The notes: generated by a model not told the origin, from the sequence alone. 64,000 nt of DNA from Shinella fusca (GCF_014203155.1 NZ_JACHIK010000004.1:1-64000), one strand, 5' to 3'. Numbered from the stretch's first letter, positions 42,287-50,996 are shown. A program made the numbers and translations.

Positions 42287-44826
42287 GAATGGCGACGCTC
42301 GACGTCTACCGGCAGAAGCGGGATTTCCGCACCACCGCCGAGCCGAAAGGGCGCAAGGGCCGCAAGGGCGGCCATAGCTTCGTGATCCAGAAGCACGACG
42401 CCACGCGCCTCCACTACGACTTCCGCCTCGAGATGGACGGCGTGCTGAAGAGCTGGGCGGTGACGCGCGGCCCGAGCCTCGTGCCGAGCGAAAAGCGCCT
42501 CGCCGTGCATGTCGAGGATCATCCGCTGGACTACGGCGACTTCGAGGGCACCATCCCCAAGGGCGAATATGGCGGCGGCACCGTCATCGTCTGGGATCGC
42601 GGCACGTGGACCCCGCTCGGCGACGCCCGCAAGGCCTATGCCAAGGGCCATCTCGAATTCGAGCTCGACGGGGAGAAGCTGCACGGCCGCTGGCATCTCG
42701 TGCGCATGCACGGCAAACCGGGCGAGAAGCGCGAGAACTGGCTGCTGATCAAGGGCGACGACGAATTCGCCGTGCCGGAAGACAAGGACGATCTTCTCGA
42801 GGAACGGCCGGAATCGGTGAAGACCGGACGCGACATCGAGGACGTCGCCGGAGAAGCGCCCGGCTGGTCGTCGAAGACCGGCCGCATCCGCAAATCCGCC
42901 CGCCGGAAGGCCGAGCCCGAAAAGGAGAAGCCCGAAGCCGAGGCACCCGATCCTTCCGCCATCAAGGGCGCGCGCAAGGCGAAGCTGCCCGATTTCGTCC
43001 CGCCCGCGCTGGCGACGCTCGCCGCCGCCCCGCCGCCCGGCGCACGCTGGCTGCACGAGATCAAGTTCGACGGCTACCGCCTGCAGGCGCGCATCGAGGC
43101 GGGGCGGGTGAAGCTCCTCACGCGCAGCGGGCTCGACTGGACGAAGAAATTCGGCAAGGCTGTCGTCGCCGCGCTCGCTGAGCTTCCGGCCGGCACGGCG
43201 CTCATCGACGGCGAGCTCGTCGTTGAGACCGGCTCGGGCGCCTCCGATTTCTCCGCCCTCCAGGCCGATCTCAGCGAGGGGCGCGACGACCGCTTCGTCT
43301 TCTACGTCTTCGACCTTCTCCATCTCGACGGCTACGATCTCACCCGCCTGCCGCTGGAAGAGCGCAAGGCCCTGCTCGAAAAGCTCGTGCCCGGCAACGG
43401 CGGCATCCTGCGCTACAGCCACCATTTCGAGGAAAGCGGCGCGCTGGTGCTGAGCCATGCCTGCCGCCTCAGCCTCGAAGGCGTCGTCTCCAAGCTGCGC
43501 GATGCGCCCTATCGCGGCGGGCGCAGCAAGAGCTGGATCAAGTCGAAATGCTCGGCCCGGCAGGAATTCGTGATCGGCGGCTTCGTGCCCTCCTCCGTCT
43601 CGCGCCAGGCGATCGGCTCGCTTCTCCTCGGCGTCTACCGGGACGGCAAGCTGATGCCGGTCGGCCGCGTCGGCACCGGCTTCGGCGCGGCGGTCGCCAC
43701 GGACCTTTTCCGCCGGCTGAGCCGCATGCGGACGGACGAGAGCCCCTTCGGCCGGAAGCTGACGGCGGACGAGGCGCGGCAGGCACGCTACGTGCGGCCG
43801 GAACTGGTGGCAGAGGTGGAATTTCGTGCCTGGACGGCGGACGGGCATTTGCGCCATGCTTCCTTCCGGGGCCTGAGGGAAGACAAGCCGGCAAGGGAGG
43901 TCGTTGCGGAAATGCCGAAATCGAAAACCGCACCCGCGGCCGAGAAGCCGCCGCGACGCACCGTGCGCCTCACCCACCCCGACCGGATCTACTGGCCGGG
44001 CGAAGGCGTCACCAAGGAAGGGCTTGCCGACTATTACACCGAGGTCTGGCGCTACATGGCCCCGCATGTCGTCGGCCGGCCGCTCGCGCTCCTGCGCGCG
44101 CCGAGCGGCATCGACGGCCAGACCTTCTTTCAGAAACACGCCTGGAAGGGCATCAACGCCAATATCATTCAGGTGCAGGATCCGAAGGAGAAGGACGAGG
44201 AGCCCTATGTCGCGATCAACGATTTCGACGGCCTGATGGGCCTCGTGCAATCGGCCACGCTGGAAATTCATCCCTGGGGCTCGACCCTTGCGGACTGGGA
44301 GCGGCCGGACCGCATCATCATGGACCTCGACCCCGGCGAGGGCGTCGCCTGGCAGGCGGTGATCGACGCGGCGGAGGAAACGCGCCGGCGCCTCGAGGCG
44401 GCCGGCCTCAACGCCTTCGTGAAGACCTCCGGCGGCAAGGGCCTGCATGTCTGCGCGCCGCTGAAGCCTTCGGCCCGCTGGCCCGCCGTCAAGGCCTTCT
44501 GCAAGGGCATCGCCGACGCCATGGCGAAGGACAGCCCCGAAAGCTACGTGTCGACCATCACCAAGTCGAAGCGCCGCGGCAAGATCCTCATCGACTACCT
44601 GCGCAACCAGCGCGGCCAGACGGCGGTCGCCCCCTACTCCACCCGCGCCCGGTCGGGCGCGGCCGTCTCCATGCCGCTCGCCTGGAGCGAGCTCAGCCCG
44701 GAAATCGGCCCGGCCTATTTCACCGTGGAGAACACGCCGACGCGCCTTCACGCGCTGAAGGCCGACCCGTGGGCGGATTTCAAGGCGGCGGCCGAGCCGC
44801 TGAAGGCGGGAAAGGCGAAGGGGTGA
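42283..44826 (+). CDS. ligD: LigD, multifunctional NHEJ DNA ligase (PE-LIG-POL)
   Basis: 847 residues (845 if the ATG at 42289 is used). Three parts in order. Phosphoesterase (about 25-165): HDATRLHYDFRLEMDG with the catalytic His-Asp-Arg pattern and GTIPKGEYGGG. ATP ligase (about 220-535): motif I EIKFDGYR with the lysine that takes AMP near residue 260, LIDGELV, EGVVSKL and WIKSK. Polymerase/primase (about 555-840): DRIYWPGEGVTKEGLADYY, metal motif MDLDPGEG and TSGGKGLHV. All key residues are intact. Domain order PE-LIG-POL is one of the known arrangements. Confidence 0.96.
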   Translation: MRMATLDVYRQKRDFRTTAEPKGRKGRKGGHSFVIQKHDATRLHYDFRLEMDGVLKSWAVTRGPSLVPSEKRLAVHVEDHPLDYGDFEGTIPKGEYGGGTVIVWDRGTWTPLGDARKAYAKGHLEFELDGEKLHGRWHLVRMHGKPGEKRENWLLIKGDDEFAVPEDKDDLLEERPESVKTGRDIEDVAGEAPGWSSKTGRIRKSARRKAEPEKEKPEAEAPDPSAIKGARKAKLPDFVPPALATLAAAPPPGARWLHEIKFDGYRLQARIEAGRVKLLTRSGLDWTKKFGKAVVAALAELPAGTALIDGELVVETGSGASDFSALQADLSEGRDDRFVFYVFDLLHLDGYDLTRLPLEERKALLEKLVPGNGGILRYSHHFEESGALVLSHACRLSLEGVVSKLRDAPYRGGRSKSWIKSKCSARQEFVIGGFVPSSVSRQAIGSLLLGVYRDGKLMPVGRVGTGFGAAVATDLFRRLSRMRTDESPFGRKLTADEARQARYVRPELVAEVEFRAWTADGHLRHASFRGLREDKPAREVVAEMPKSKTAPAAEKPPRRTVRLTHPDRIYWPGEGVTKEGLADYYTEVWRYMAPHVVGRPLALLRAPSGIDGQTFFQKHAWKGINANIIQVQDPKEKDEEPYVAINDFDGLMGLVQSATLEIHPWGSTLADWERPDRIIMDLDPGEGVAWQAVIDAAEETRRRLEAAGLNAFVKTSGGKGLHVCAPLKPSARWPAVKAFCKGIADAMAKDSPESYVSTITKSKRRGKILIDYLRNQRGQTAVAPYSTRARSGAAVSMPLAWSELSPEIGPAYFTVENTPTRLHALKADPWADFKAAAEPLKAGKAKG

Positions 44827-44829
44827 GGC

Positions 44830-45627
44830 CTATTTGCCCTTCCCCTCGGCCTTGATGCTGCGACGCAGGGCATCCATGATGTTGACGACATTGCCTGCGG
44901 TCGGCGGCGGGGCCTTGCGTTTGGCCGGGCGCTTGCGGCCCTTCTTCTTGGCCGCGATGATATCGAGCAGGCGGTCCTGCACGGGATCGTCCGCCATCTT
45001 CGGATCCCATTTCTTCGTGCGCTCCTTGATGAGCGCCTTGACCAGCGAGAGCGCCCTGGCCTCCGGCTTCGCCTTTCCGAGGCCGGAGAAATAGTCCTTC
45101 TCGTTGCGTACCTCGTCGCCGTAGCGCAGCGTCCACAAGACGATGCCCTTGCCACGCGGCTCCAGCATGACGGCCCGCTCGCGCCGGTAGAGCACGAGGC
45201 GCGAAATGCCGACCGTGCCCGTCGCGGCCATGGCCTCGCGGATGACGGAGAAGGCCTCCTCGCCCACCGTGTCGTTCGGCACGAGGTAGTGCGGCGTGTC
45301 GTACCAGATCCAGGCGATCGTCTCGCGCGGCACGAAGGTCTCGATGTCGATGGTGCGGGTGCTTTCCAGCGCCACCGCCTCGATCTCCTCGTCCTCCAGC
45401 ATCACATAATCGTTCTCGCCGCGCGGATAGCCCTTCACCTCGTCGTCCTCGTTCACCGCCTTGCCGGTGACGGCATCGACGTAGCGGCTGACGACGGGAT
45501 TGCCCGTCTTGCCGTTGAGGGTGCGGAAGCGCACCTTCTCCTCCTCGGAGGTCGCCGGCATCATCGCCACCGGGCAGGTGACGAGCGAGAGCTTCAGGTA
45601 ACCCTTCCAGAACGAGCGCGACGCCAT
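44830..45627 (-). CDS. ku: Ku protein 2
   Basis: 265 residues, a second bacterial Ku, clearly related to but diverged from the first (WKGYLKLSLVTCPVAMMPATSEEEKV; DDEVKGYPRGENDYVMLEDEEI). Basic C-terminus (KKKGRKRPAKRKAPPPTAGN) followed by a conserved-looking VVNIMDALRRSIKAEGKGK; Ku 1 has a similar VIDLMEALRQS, so this short helix may dock LigD. Convergent with ligD (3 bp apart). Two Ku proteins may form alternative homo- or heterodimers, as reported for rhizobia. Confidence 0.94.
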   Translation of the reverse strand: MASRSFWKGYLKLSLVTCPVAMMPATSEEEKVRFRTLNGKTGNPVVSRYVDAVTGKAVNEDDEVKGYPRGENDYVMLEDEEIEAVALESTRTIDIETFVPRETIAWIWYDTPHYLVPNDTVGEEAFSVIREAMAATGTVGISRLVLYRRERAVMLEPRGKGIVLWTLRYGDEVRNEKDYFSGLGKAKPEARALSLVKALIKERTKKWDPKMADDPVQDRLLDIIAAKKKGRKRPAKRKAPPPTAGNVVNIMDALRRSIKAEGKGK

Positions 45628-45848
45628 CAGCCCTTCCCTCCGATCGGCAGATGCCTGGAGAGGGCGAAGCGCTCGGCGAACTTTATGTCTTCCTGCGTGA
45701 CGACGGGGATGGGATCGGAAAGGATCGCAAGCAGCGCCTCGCGCGGGATGGAATCCTCCTCCAGCGCCTCCATCAGCGCGCCGCGGGTCTCGCGTTCGGC
45801 CCGCAGCAGGGCGGCGAGCGCCAGTATCAGTCGGTCCTTGTTGTCCAT
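45627..45848 (-). CDS. Small protein coupled to Ku 2, unknown
   Basis: 73 residues from ATG 45848 (MDNKDRLILALAALLRAE), with GGAG five bases upstream. Its stop overlaps the Ku 2 start codon, so translation is coupled. Mostly helical, acidic in the middle (ALMEALEEDSIPREALLAILSD), basic C-terminus. No family recognised. Its position suggests a helper or regulator of Ku 2; this is inference only. Confidence 0.7.
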   Translation of the reverse strand: MDNKDRLILALAALLRAERETRGALMEALEEDSIPREALLAILSDPIPVVTQEDIKFAERFALSRHLPIGGKG

Positions 45849-45953
45849 GGCAGTCTCCGGCAAGGGCGCATTCACACGACTAATGCGCCATGCGCCCGCG
45901 GGTTCCGGAACATTCGGCGGGGCTGCGCGGTTCGCTCCCGAAAGGAGGCTGAG

Positions 45954-46247
45954 ATGGCCGCGAAACGCAAATGGTCGCAGGACGTGACCGAGAACAGCGA
46001 TGCGATGGACCTCAAGGAAGGCGTCTTCAAGCAGCGCAGCGCGAAGAAGATCGCCGATTCCCTCAAGCATTCGGCGGAAAGCAGCCACCGGCGCAAGTCG
46101 AGCCCGTTCCGCTCGGCCATGTCCATGCTGACCTTCTACATCAACCGCGCGGGCGACCAGCTTTCAGACAGCCGCCGCCGGACGCTGGAAAAGGCCAAGG
46201 ACGAACTGCGCAAGGACTTCGGCAAGGAACCGAAGTCCGGCAAGTGA
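45954..46247 (+). CDS. DUF3175 protein
   Basis: 97 residues from ATG 45954, AAAGGAGG upstream. Sequence KWSQDVTENSDAMDLKEGVFKQRSAKKIADSLKHSAE and SMLTFYINRAGDQLSDSRRRTLEKAKDELRKDFG match what I remember of DUF3175, small basic proteins often near ku/ligD or stress genes. No enzyme motif. Divergent from the Ku 2 operon with a 105-bp gap. Confidence 0.8.
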   Translation: MAAKRKWSQDVTENSDAMDLKEGVFKQRSAKKIADSLKHSAESSHRRKSSPFRSAMSMLTFYINRAGDQLSDSRRRTLEKAKDELRKDFGKEPKSGK

Positions 46248-47165
46248 CTAGCGTTCCCCCGGCATCGCCTTGACGAAATCGATGAAGGCCCGAAGCGGCG
46301 CCGGCACCAGCCGCCGGCCGGGATAATAGAGGAACGGGCCGGAAAAGCTCTGCCACCAGGGCTCCAGCACGGGAACGAGGGCGCCGCTCGCAAAATGCGG
46401 CCGCAGCCAGTCCTCGAAGAGCGAGACGATGCCGGCCCCGTCGATGGCGGCCATCACGCCGAGATCCGAGCCGCCGCCGGCCTGCACGACGAGGCTGGCC
46501 GGCGGATCGACCCGCACCAGCTCCCCTTCCCGCTCGAACTCCCAGGGCATCAGCGGCCGGCCGGCAAAGCGCGAGCGGATGCAGGCATGGGCAAGAAGGT
46601 CCCGCGGATGCTCCGGCCGGCCCCGCGCGGCAAGGTAGGCGGGCGACGCGCCGCTGGCGAACCGCTGGACGCGCGGGCCGATCGGCACGGCGATCATGTC
46701 CTGCTCCAGCCGCTCGTCGTAGCGGATGCCCGCGTCGCAGCCGGCGGCGATGATATCGACGAAATTCTCGTCCGTGACGATTTCCAGCCGGATATCCGGA
46801 TAGGCCGCCAGGAACGGCGGGACGATCCTCGGCAGCACCAGCCGCGCCGCGCTGACCGGCACGTTGAGCTTCAGGGCACCGGCCGGCCGGCCGCTGAGGT
46901 TCCTGGCATGCTCCAGCGCGGCGCCGATCTCGCCGAAAGCCGGTCCCGCCCGTTCCATCAGGACGCGCCCCGCCTCGGTCGGTACGACGCTGCGCGTGGT
47001 GCGGTTGAGAAGCCGCACGCCAAGCCGCGCCTCGAGCCTTCGCACCGCATCGCTGAGGGCGGACGAACTGCTGCTCGTCACCCGCGCGGCCTCCCGGAAG
47101 CCGCCCGCCTCGGCCACCGCGAGGAAGGCGCCGATATCCGCCATGTCCGCTTCGCCGTGCTTCAT
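46248..47165 (-). CDS. LysR-family transcriptional regulator
   Basis: 305 residues. N-terminal HTH (about 10-70: DIGAFLAVAEAGGFREAARVTSSSSSALSDAVRRLEARLGVRLLNRTTRSVVPTEAG) and LysR effector domain (about 95-300) of the CrgA/ArgP-like branch with LRIxVP-like KLNVPVSAARLVLPRIVPPFL. It is divergent from an aldo-keto reductase, its probable target. A tight palindrome lies in the gap. Confidence 0.93.
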   Translation of the reverse strand: MKHGEADMADIGAFLAVAEAGGFREAARVTSSSSSALSDAVRRLEARLGVRLLNRTTRSVVPTEAGRVLMERAGPAFGEIGAALEHARNLSGRPAGALKLNVPVSAARLVLPRIVPPFLAAYPDIRLEIVTDENFVDIIAAGCDAGIRYDERLEQDMIAVPIGPRVQRFASGASPAYLAARGRPEHPRDLLAHACIRSRFAGRPLMPWEFEREGELVRVDPPASLVVQAGGGSDLGVMAAIDGAGIVSLFEDWLRPHFASGALVPVLEPWWQSFSGPFLYYPGRRLVPAPLRAFIDFVKAMPGER

Positions 47166-47180
47166 GCCGCCTCCATCGAT

Positions 47181-47198
47181 TGTCCGCTTTTGCGGACA
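47181..47198. promoter_or_regulatory. Palindrome in the LysR / aldo-keto reductase gap
   Basis: TGTCCGC-TTTT-GCGGACA, perfect 7-bp arms, 16 bp upstream of the lysR-type start and 78 bp upstream of the reductase. Position suits LysR autoregulation. It lacks the usual T-N11-A form, so other roles are possible. Confidence 0.45.
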
Positions 47199-47275
47199 GC
47201 CTGTACGGATTAATGCGGATTATCGAACGGGGCAACTGCGCCTATCTCCAGGGCGTCTGAAGAATGGAGGCACAT

Positions 47276-48142
47276 ATGTCCAATCTCGAAAAATCCGGCA
47301 CGTTCCCGCTCGGCGGCTTCACGGTGAAGCGGCTCGGCTACGGCGCCATGCAACTTGCCGGCAAGGGCGTCTTCGGCCCGCCGAAGGATCGCGCCGAGGC
47401 GGTCGCCGTCCTGCGCGAGGCCGTGGAGAGCGGCGTCGACCACATCGACACCAGCGATTTCTACGGCCCGCACGTCACCAACCAGATTATCAGGGAGGCT
47501 TTGCATCCCTATCGGGACGGCCTCGTCATCGTCACCAAGGTCGGCGCGACGCGCGGTGCGGACGCTTCCTGGAACCCCGCCTTCTCGAAGGAGGCGCTGA
47601 CGGCGGCCGTGCACGACAACCTGAAGAACCTCGGCCTCGACGTCCTCGACGTCGTCAACCTGCGCGCCATGTTCGATGTGCACGGGCCGGCGGAAGGCTC
47701 GCTGGAGGAGCCGCTCACGGTGCTCGCCGACCTGCAGCGGCAGGGGCTCATCCGGCATATCGGCCTTTCCAACGTCACCGCCCGGCAGATTGCCGACGGC
47801 CGCAAGATCACGGAAATCGCCTGCGTCCAGAACCAGTACAACCTCGCCCATCGCGGCGACGATGCGCTTATCGACCAGCTGGCGCGGGACGGCACGGCCT
47901 ATGTGCCCTTCTTCCCGCTCGGCGGCTTCTCGCCGCTGCAATCGGCGACGCTCTCGACCGTCGCCGCAGAACTGGAGGCAACGCCGATGCAGGTGGCGCT
48001 CGCCTGGCTTCTCCAGCGCGCGCCGAACATCCTGCTGATCCCCGGCACGTCGTCCCGCGCGCACCTCCGGGAAAACCTCGCGGCGACCGATATCGCGCTT
48101 CCGCCGGACGCGCTCGCGGCCCTCGACAGCATCGCCGGCTGA
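47276..48142 (+). CDS. Aldo-keto reductase
   Basis: 288 residues from ATG 47276, with GGAGG five bases upstream. TIM-barrel NADPH oxidoreductase. Catalytic Asp in HIDTSDFYGP with the Tyr of the D-x-x-x-Y pattern in DFYG, the Lys of VIVTKVGATRG, and the His position in VNLRAM... appears replaced (usual LxxxH is LDVLDVVNLRAMFD). Cofactor end IPGTSSRAHLRENLAA. Regulated probably by the divergent LysR. Substrate unknown. Confidence 0.9.
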   Translation: MSNLEKSGTFPLGGFTVKRLGYGAMQLAGKGVFGPPKDRAEAVAVLREAVESGVDHIDTSDFYGPHVTNQIIREALHPYRDGLVIVTKVGATRGADASWNPAFSKEALTAAVHDNLKNLGLDVLDVVNLRAMFDVHGPAEGSLEEPLTVLADLQRQGLIRHIGLSNVTARQIADGRKITEIACVQNQYNLAHRGDDALIDQLARDGTAYVPFFPLGGFSPLQSATLSTVAAELEATPMQVALAWLLQRAPNILLIPGTSSRAHLRENLAATDIALPPDALAALDSIAG

Positions 48143-48148
48143 GGCATA

Positions 48149-48180
48149 GGCACTGGAGCGGTCAGGCCCGCTCCAGTGCC
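48149..48180. terminator. Long hairpin at the pcaF 3' end / convergent AKR gene
   Basis: Perfect 13-bp stem: GGCACTGGAGCGG (48149-48161), loop TCAGGC (48162-48167), CCGCTCCAGTGCC (48168-48180). The loop holds the pcaF stop codon, and the right arm encodes the last pcaF residues. No T-tract follows. Likely a bidirectional 3'-end structure for two convergent genes 19 bp apart. Confidence 0.6.
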
Positions 48181-49367
48181 ACCGCGATGCCCTGGCCGAC
48201 GCCGACGCACATGGTGGCGAGCGCCCGCGCCTTGCCGGTGAGGGCGAGTTCCAGCGCCGCCGTGCCGGCGATGCGCGCACCGGACATGCCGAGCGGATGG
48301 CCGAGCGCGATCGCCCCGCCGTTCGGATTGACGGCCGCGGCATCGTCCGCAATGCCGAGCTCGCGCAGCGTCGCAAGCCCCTGCGAGGCGAAGGCCTCGT
48401 TGAGCTCGATCACGTCGAAATCGGACGGCTTCAGGCCGAGACGGGCGCACAGGCGCTCGGTGGCCGCGACAGGGCCGATGCCCATGATGCGCGGCGGAAC
48501 GCCGGCCATGGCCCCGCCGAGGATGCGGGCGACGGGCGTCAGGCCGTATTTCTTCACCGCGGCCTCGGAGGCGACGATGAGCGCCGCCGCGCCATCATTG
48601 ACGCCGGAGGCATTGCCTGCCGTCACCGTGCCACCTTCCTTCCTGAACGGGGTCGGCAGCCTGGCGAGCGCTTCCAGCGACGTGGCGCGCGGATGCTCGT
48701 CCTTCTCGACGACGACGGGATCGCCCTTCCGCTGGGGAATGGTGACAGGGGTAATTTCCTTCGCCAGCCGGCCGTTTGCCTGCGCGGCCGCGGCCTTTTC
48801 CTGCGAGCGGACGGCGAAGGCATCCTGGTCCTGGCGGGAGACCTTGAAATCCTCCGCGACGTTCTCGCCCGTCTCCGGCATGGAATCGACGCCATATTGC
48901 TGCTTCATCACCGGGTTGACGAAGCGCCAGCCGATGGTCGTGTCGTGGATTTCCGCATGGCGGGAAAAGGCGGTCTCCGCCTTGGGCATGACGAAGGGCG
49001 CGCGGCTCATGCTCTCGACGCCGCCGGCGATCATCAGCTCCGCCTCGCCCGCCTTGATGGCTCTAGCGGCGGCGATGACGGCATCCATGCCGGAGCCGCA
49101 GAGCCGGTTGATCGTCGTGCCGGACACCGAGACGGGAAGACCGGCGAGAAGCAAGGCCATGCGCGCCACATTGCGGTTGTCCTCGCCCGCCTGGTTGGCG
49201 CAGCCGAGGATGACGTCATCGACGGCCTCCCAGTCGATGCCGGTATTCCGCGCCATCAGCGCCTTCAGCGGGATCGCGCCGAGATCGTCGGTCCGCACGG
49301 AGGAGAGTACCCCGCCGAAGCGGCCGATGGGCGTGCGGATATAGTCGCAGATATAGGCTTCGGACAT
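48162..49367 (-). CDS. pcaF: PcaF, beta-ketoadipyl-CoA thiolase
   Basis: 401 residues. Thiolase that splits 3-oxoadipyl-CoA into succinyl-CoA and acetyl-CoA, the last step of the pathway. Motifs: active-site Cys in NRLCGSGMDAV near 90, NEAFASQ, GGAIALGHPLGMSGARI and the second Cys in LATMCVGVGQG near 390. Start at ATG 49367 (MSEAYICDYIRTPIGRFGG), the family N-terminus; an upstream extension to 49421 is not needed. It follows pcaJ by 10 bp in pcaIJF. Confidence 0.96.
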   Translation of the reverse strand: MSEAYICDYIRTPIGRFGGVLSSVRTDDLGAIPLKALMARNTGIDWEAVDDVILGCANQAGEDNRNVARMALLLAGLPVSVSGTTINRLCGSGMDAVIAAARAIKAGEAELMIAGGVESMSRAPFVMPKAETAFSRHAEIHDTTIGWRFVNPVMKQQYGVDSMPETGENVAEDFKVSRQDQDAFAVRSQEKAAAAQANGRLAKEITPVTIPQRKGDPVVVEKDEHPRATSLEALARLPTPFRKEGGTVTAGNASGVNDGAAALIVASEAAVKKYGLTPVARILGGAMAGVPPRIMGIGPVAATERLCARLGLKPSDFDVIELNEAFASQGLATLRELGIADDAAAVNPNGGAIALGHPLGMSGARIAGTAALELALTGKARALATMCVGVGQGIAVALERA

Positions 49368-49377
49368 CGTTTCCCCC

Positions 49378-50067
49378 CTAGAGTTCCGGCACGACGAGAT
49401 CGGCGACGGGGCCTTCGACATGCAGCCTCGCGCCCGTCATCGCCTGCAATTCCTCCAGGCTCATGCCGGGCAGCTTCTCGCGCAGCACGAAGCGGCCGCC
49501 GGTAACGTCGATGACGGCGTGGCTCGTATAGACACGGGTGATACAGCCGACGCCGGTCAGCGGGAAGGTGCATTTTTCGACAAGCTTCGGCTCGCCGTTC
49601 TTGGTGACGTGCTCGGTGATGACGACGACCGACTTGGCGCCGTGCACGAGGTCCATCGCCCCGCCGACGGCCGGAACGCCCTTCGAGCCGACCCGCCAGT
49701 TGGCAAGGTCGCCGTTCTCGGCCACCTGGTAGGCGCCGAGGATGGCGACGTCGAGATGGCCGCCGCGCACCATGGCGAAGCTGTCGGCATGGTGGAAGAA
49801 GGCCGAGCCCGGCTTCAGCGTCACGGCCTTCTTGCCGGCGTTGATCAGGTCCCAGTCCTCCTCGCCCGGCGGCGGGGCCTCGCCGAAATCGAGGATGCCG
49901 TTCTCCGTGTGGAAGATCGCCGAGCGGCCTTCCGGCTGGTAGCGGGCGACCATCTCCGGAAAGCCGATGCCGAGATTCACATAGGCGCCGTCGGCGATAT
50001 CCTGTGCTGCGCGCCAGGCGATCTGGGCGTTGGAAAGTTTGATATCTTCGCGTGTGTCGGTCGTCAT
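49378..50067 (-). CDS. pcaJ: PcaJ, 3-oxoadipate CoA-transferase beta subunit
   Basis: 229 residues. With PcaI transfers CoA from succinyl-CoA to 3-oxoadipate. The catalytic glutamate is in HTENGILDFG near 55, and GGHLDVAILGAYQVAENGDLANW is typical. ATG 50067 overlaps the pcaI stop (ATGA). Confidence 0.95.
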   Translation of the reverse strand: MTTDTREDIKLSNAQIAWRAAQDIADGAYVNLGIGFPEMVARYQPEGRSAIFHTENGILDFGEAPPPGEEDWDLINAGKKAVTLKPGSAFFHHADSFAMVRGGHLDVAILGAYQVAENGDLANWRVGSKGVPAVGGAMDLVHGAKSVVVITEHVTKNGEPKLVEKCTFPLTGVGCITRVYTSHAVIDVTGGRFVLREKLPGMSLEELQAMTGARLHVEGPVADLVVPEL

Positions 50068-50771
50068 GCGTAGGCCACTCCTGCGCGGATGAGCTCTTCT
50101 TCCTGCCTTGCATCCGCCACCTCGACCACATGGTCGACGAAGATGCCGGGGGTGACGACATGCTCCGGGTCGATGCCGCCCGGCTGCACCAGCTTCGAGA
50201 CCTGCACGACGGTTGTCGCGGCGGCCATGCACATCAGCGGGCTGAAGTTGCGGGCGGCCTTGTTGTAGGAAAGGTTGCCATGCGTATCGCCGACATGGGC
50301 CTTGACCAGCGCAAAATCCGCCTTCAGCCAGCGCTCCTGCACATACATGCGGCCGTCGAATTCCGCGACCGGCTTGCCCCTGGCGAGTTCGGTGCCGTAG
50401 CTCGTCGGCGTGTAGAAGGCGGGAATGCCTGCCCCGCCGGCCCGGATGCGCTCGGCAAGCGTGCCCTGCGGCACCAGCTCCAGCTCGATCTCGCCGGCGA
50501 GGTACTTTTCCGTGAAGGCGCGCGGATCGGACGAGCGCGGGAAGGAGCAGATCATCTTCCGCACCATGCCGGCGTCGATCATCGCCGCGATGCCGATGCG
50601 GCCGTTGCCGGCATTGTTGTTGATGACCGTCAGGCCCTTCGGCCCCTTGTCGATGAGGGCATGGATCAGCTCGATCGGCGCGCCGGAGCCGCCAAAGCCG
50701 CCGATCATCACCGTCGCCCCCTCGCCGATGCCGGCAACGGCCTCTCTCAGGCTCCCGATGCTCTTGTCCAT
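50064..50771 (-). CDS. pcaI: PcaI, 3-oxoadipate CoA-transferase alpha subunit
   Basis: 235 residues. Family signature GATVMIGGFGGSGAPIELIHALI near the N-terminus and NNNAGNGRIGIAAMI; ends with a C-terminal region ending VDHVVEVADARQEEELIR. First gene of pcaIJF; promoter region 50772-50900 contains a PcaR-type palindrome. RBS GGAGA just before the ATG. Confidence 0.95.
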   Translation of the reverse strand: MDKSIGSLREAVAGIGEGATVMIGGFGGSGAPIELIHALIDKGPKGLTVINNNAGNGRIGIAAMIDAGMVRKMICSFPRSSDPRAFTEKYLAGEIELELVPQGTLAERIRAGGAGIPAFYTPTSYGTELARGKPVAEFDGRMYVQERWLKADFALVKAHVGDTHGNLSYNKAARNFSPLMCMAAATTVVQVSKLVQPGGIDPEHVVTPGIFVDHVVEVADARQEEELIRAGVAYA

Positions 50772-50828
50772 GCGAAATCTCCTGTGGTCGCACTAGAGGT
50801 AAATCCGGACGCGGCGTGCGGCAATCGC

Positions 50829-50867
50829 TTTGTGCGTTATTTGACTTTTGTTCAATTATCGCACAAA
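50829..50867. promoter_or_regulatory. PcaR-like operator before pcaIJF
   Basis: Inverted repeat TTTGTGCG (50829-50836) and CGCACAAA (50860-50867). The right half reads GTTCAATTATCGCAC (50850-50864); the PcaR site I recall from Pseudomonas putida is GTTCGATAATCGCAC, 13 of 15 matching. It is 60-100 bp upstream of pcaI, suited to activation by PcaR. Confidence 0.6.
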
Positions 50868-50904
50868 CTGCTGTGACACCCTGACGAATGCGCTACCTCT
50901 CCCT

Positions 50905-50996
50905 TCGTCATCCTCGGGCTTGACCCGAGGATCCACATTCCACGGCACGCCGCGGCTTGCGGCATGGATGCTCGGGTCAAGCCCGAGCATGACAAC
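50905..50996. repeat. Paired palindromic intergenic element 1 (RIME-like)
   Basis: Two 23-bp palindromes: ATCCTCGGG-CTTGA-CCCGAGGAT (50910-50932) and ATGCTCGGG-TCAAG-CCCGAGCAT (50968-50990). Nearly the same units occur twice at 58400-58530 and twice at 60959-61092. Paired palindromes of this type, about 100 bp per element, are typical of rhizobial intergenic mosaic elements. Confidence 0.8.

Noticed and set aside
42100-44751. 883-codon open frame opposite ligD
   Set aside because: Antisense shadow; LigD motifs are intact on the plus strand.
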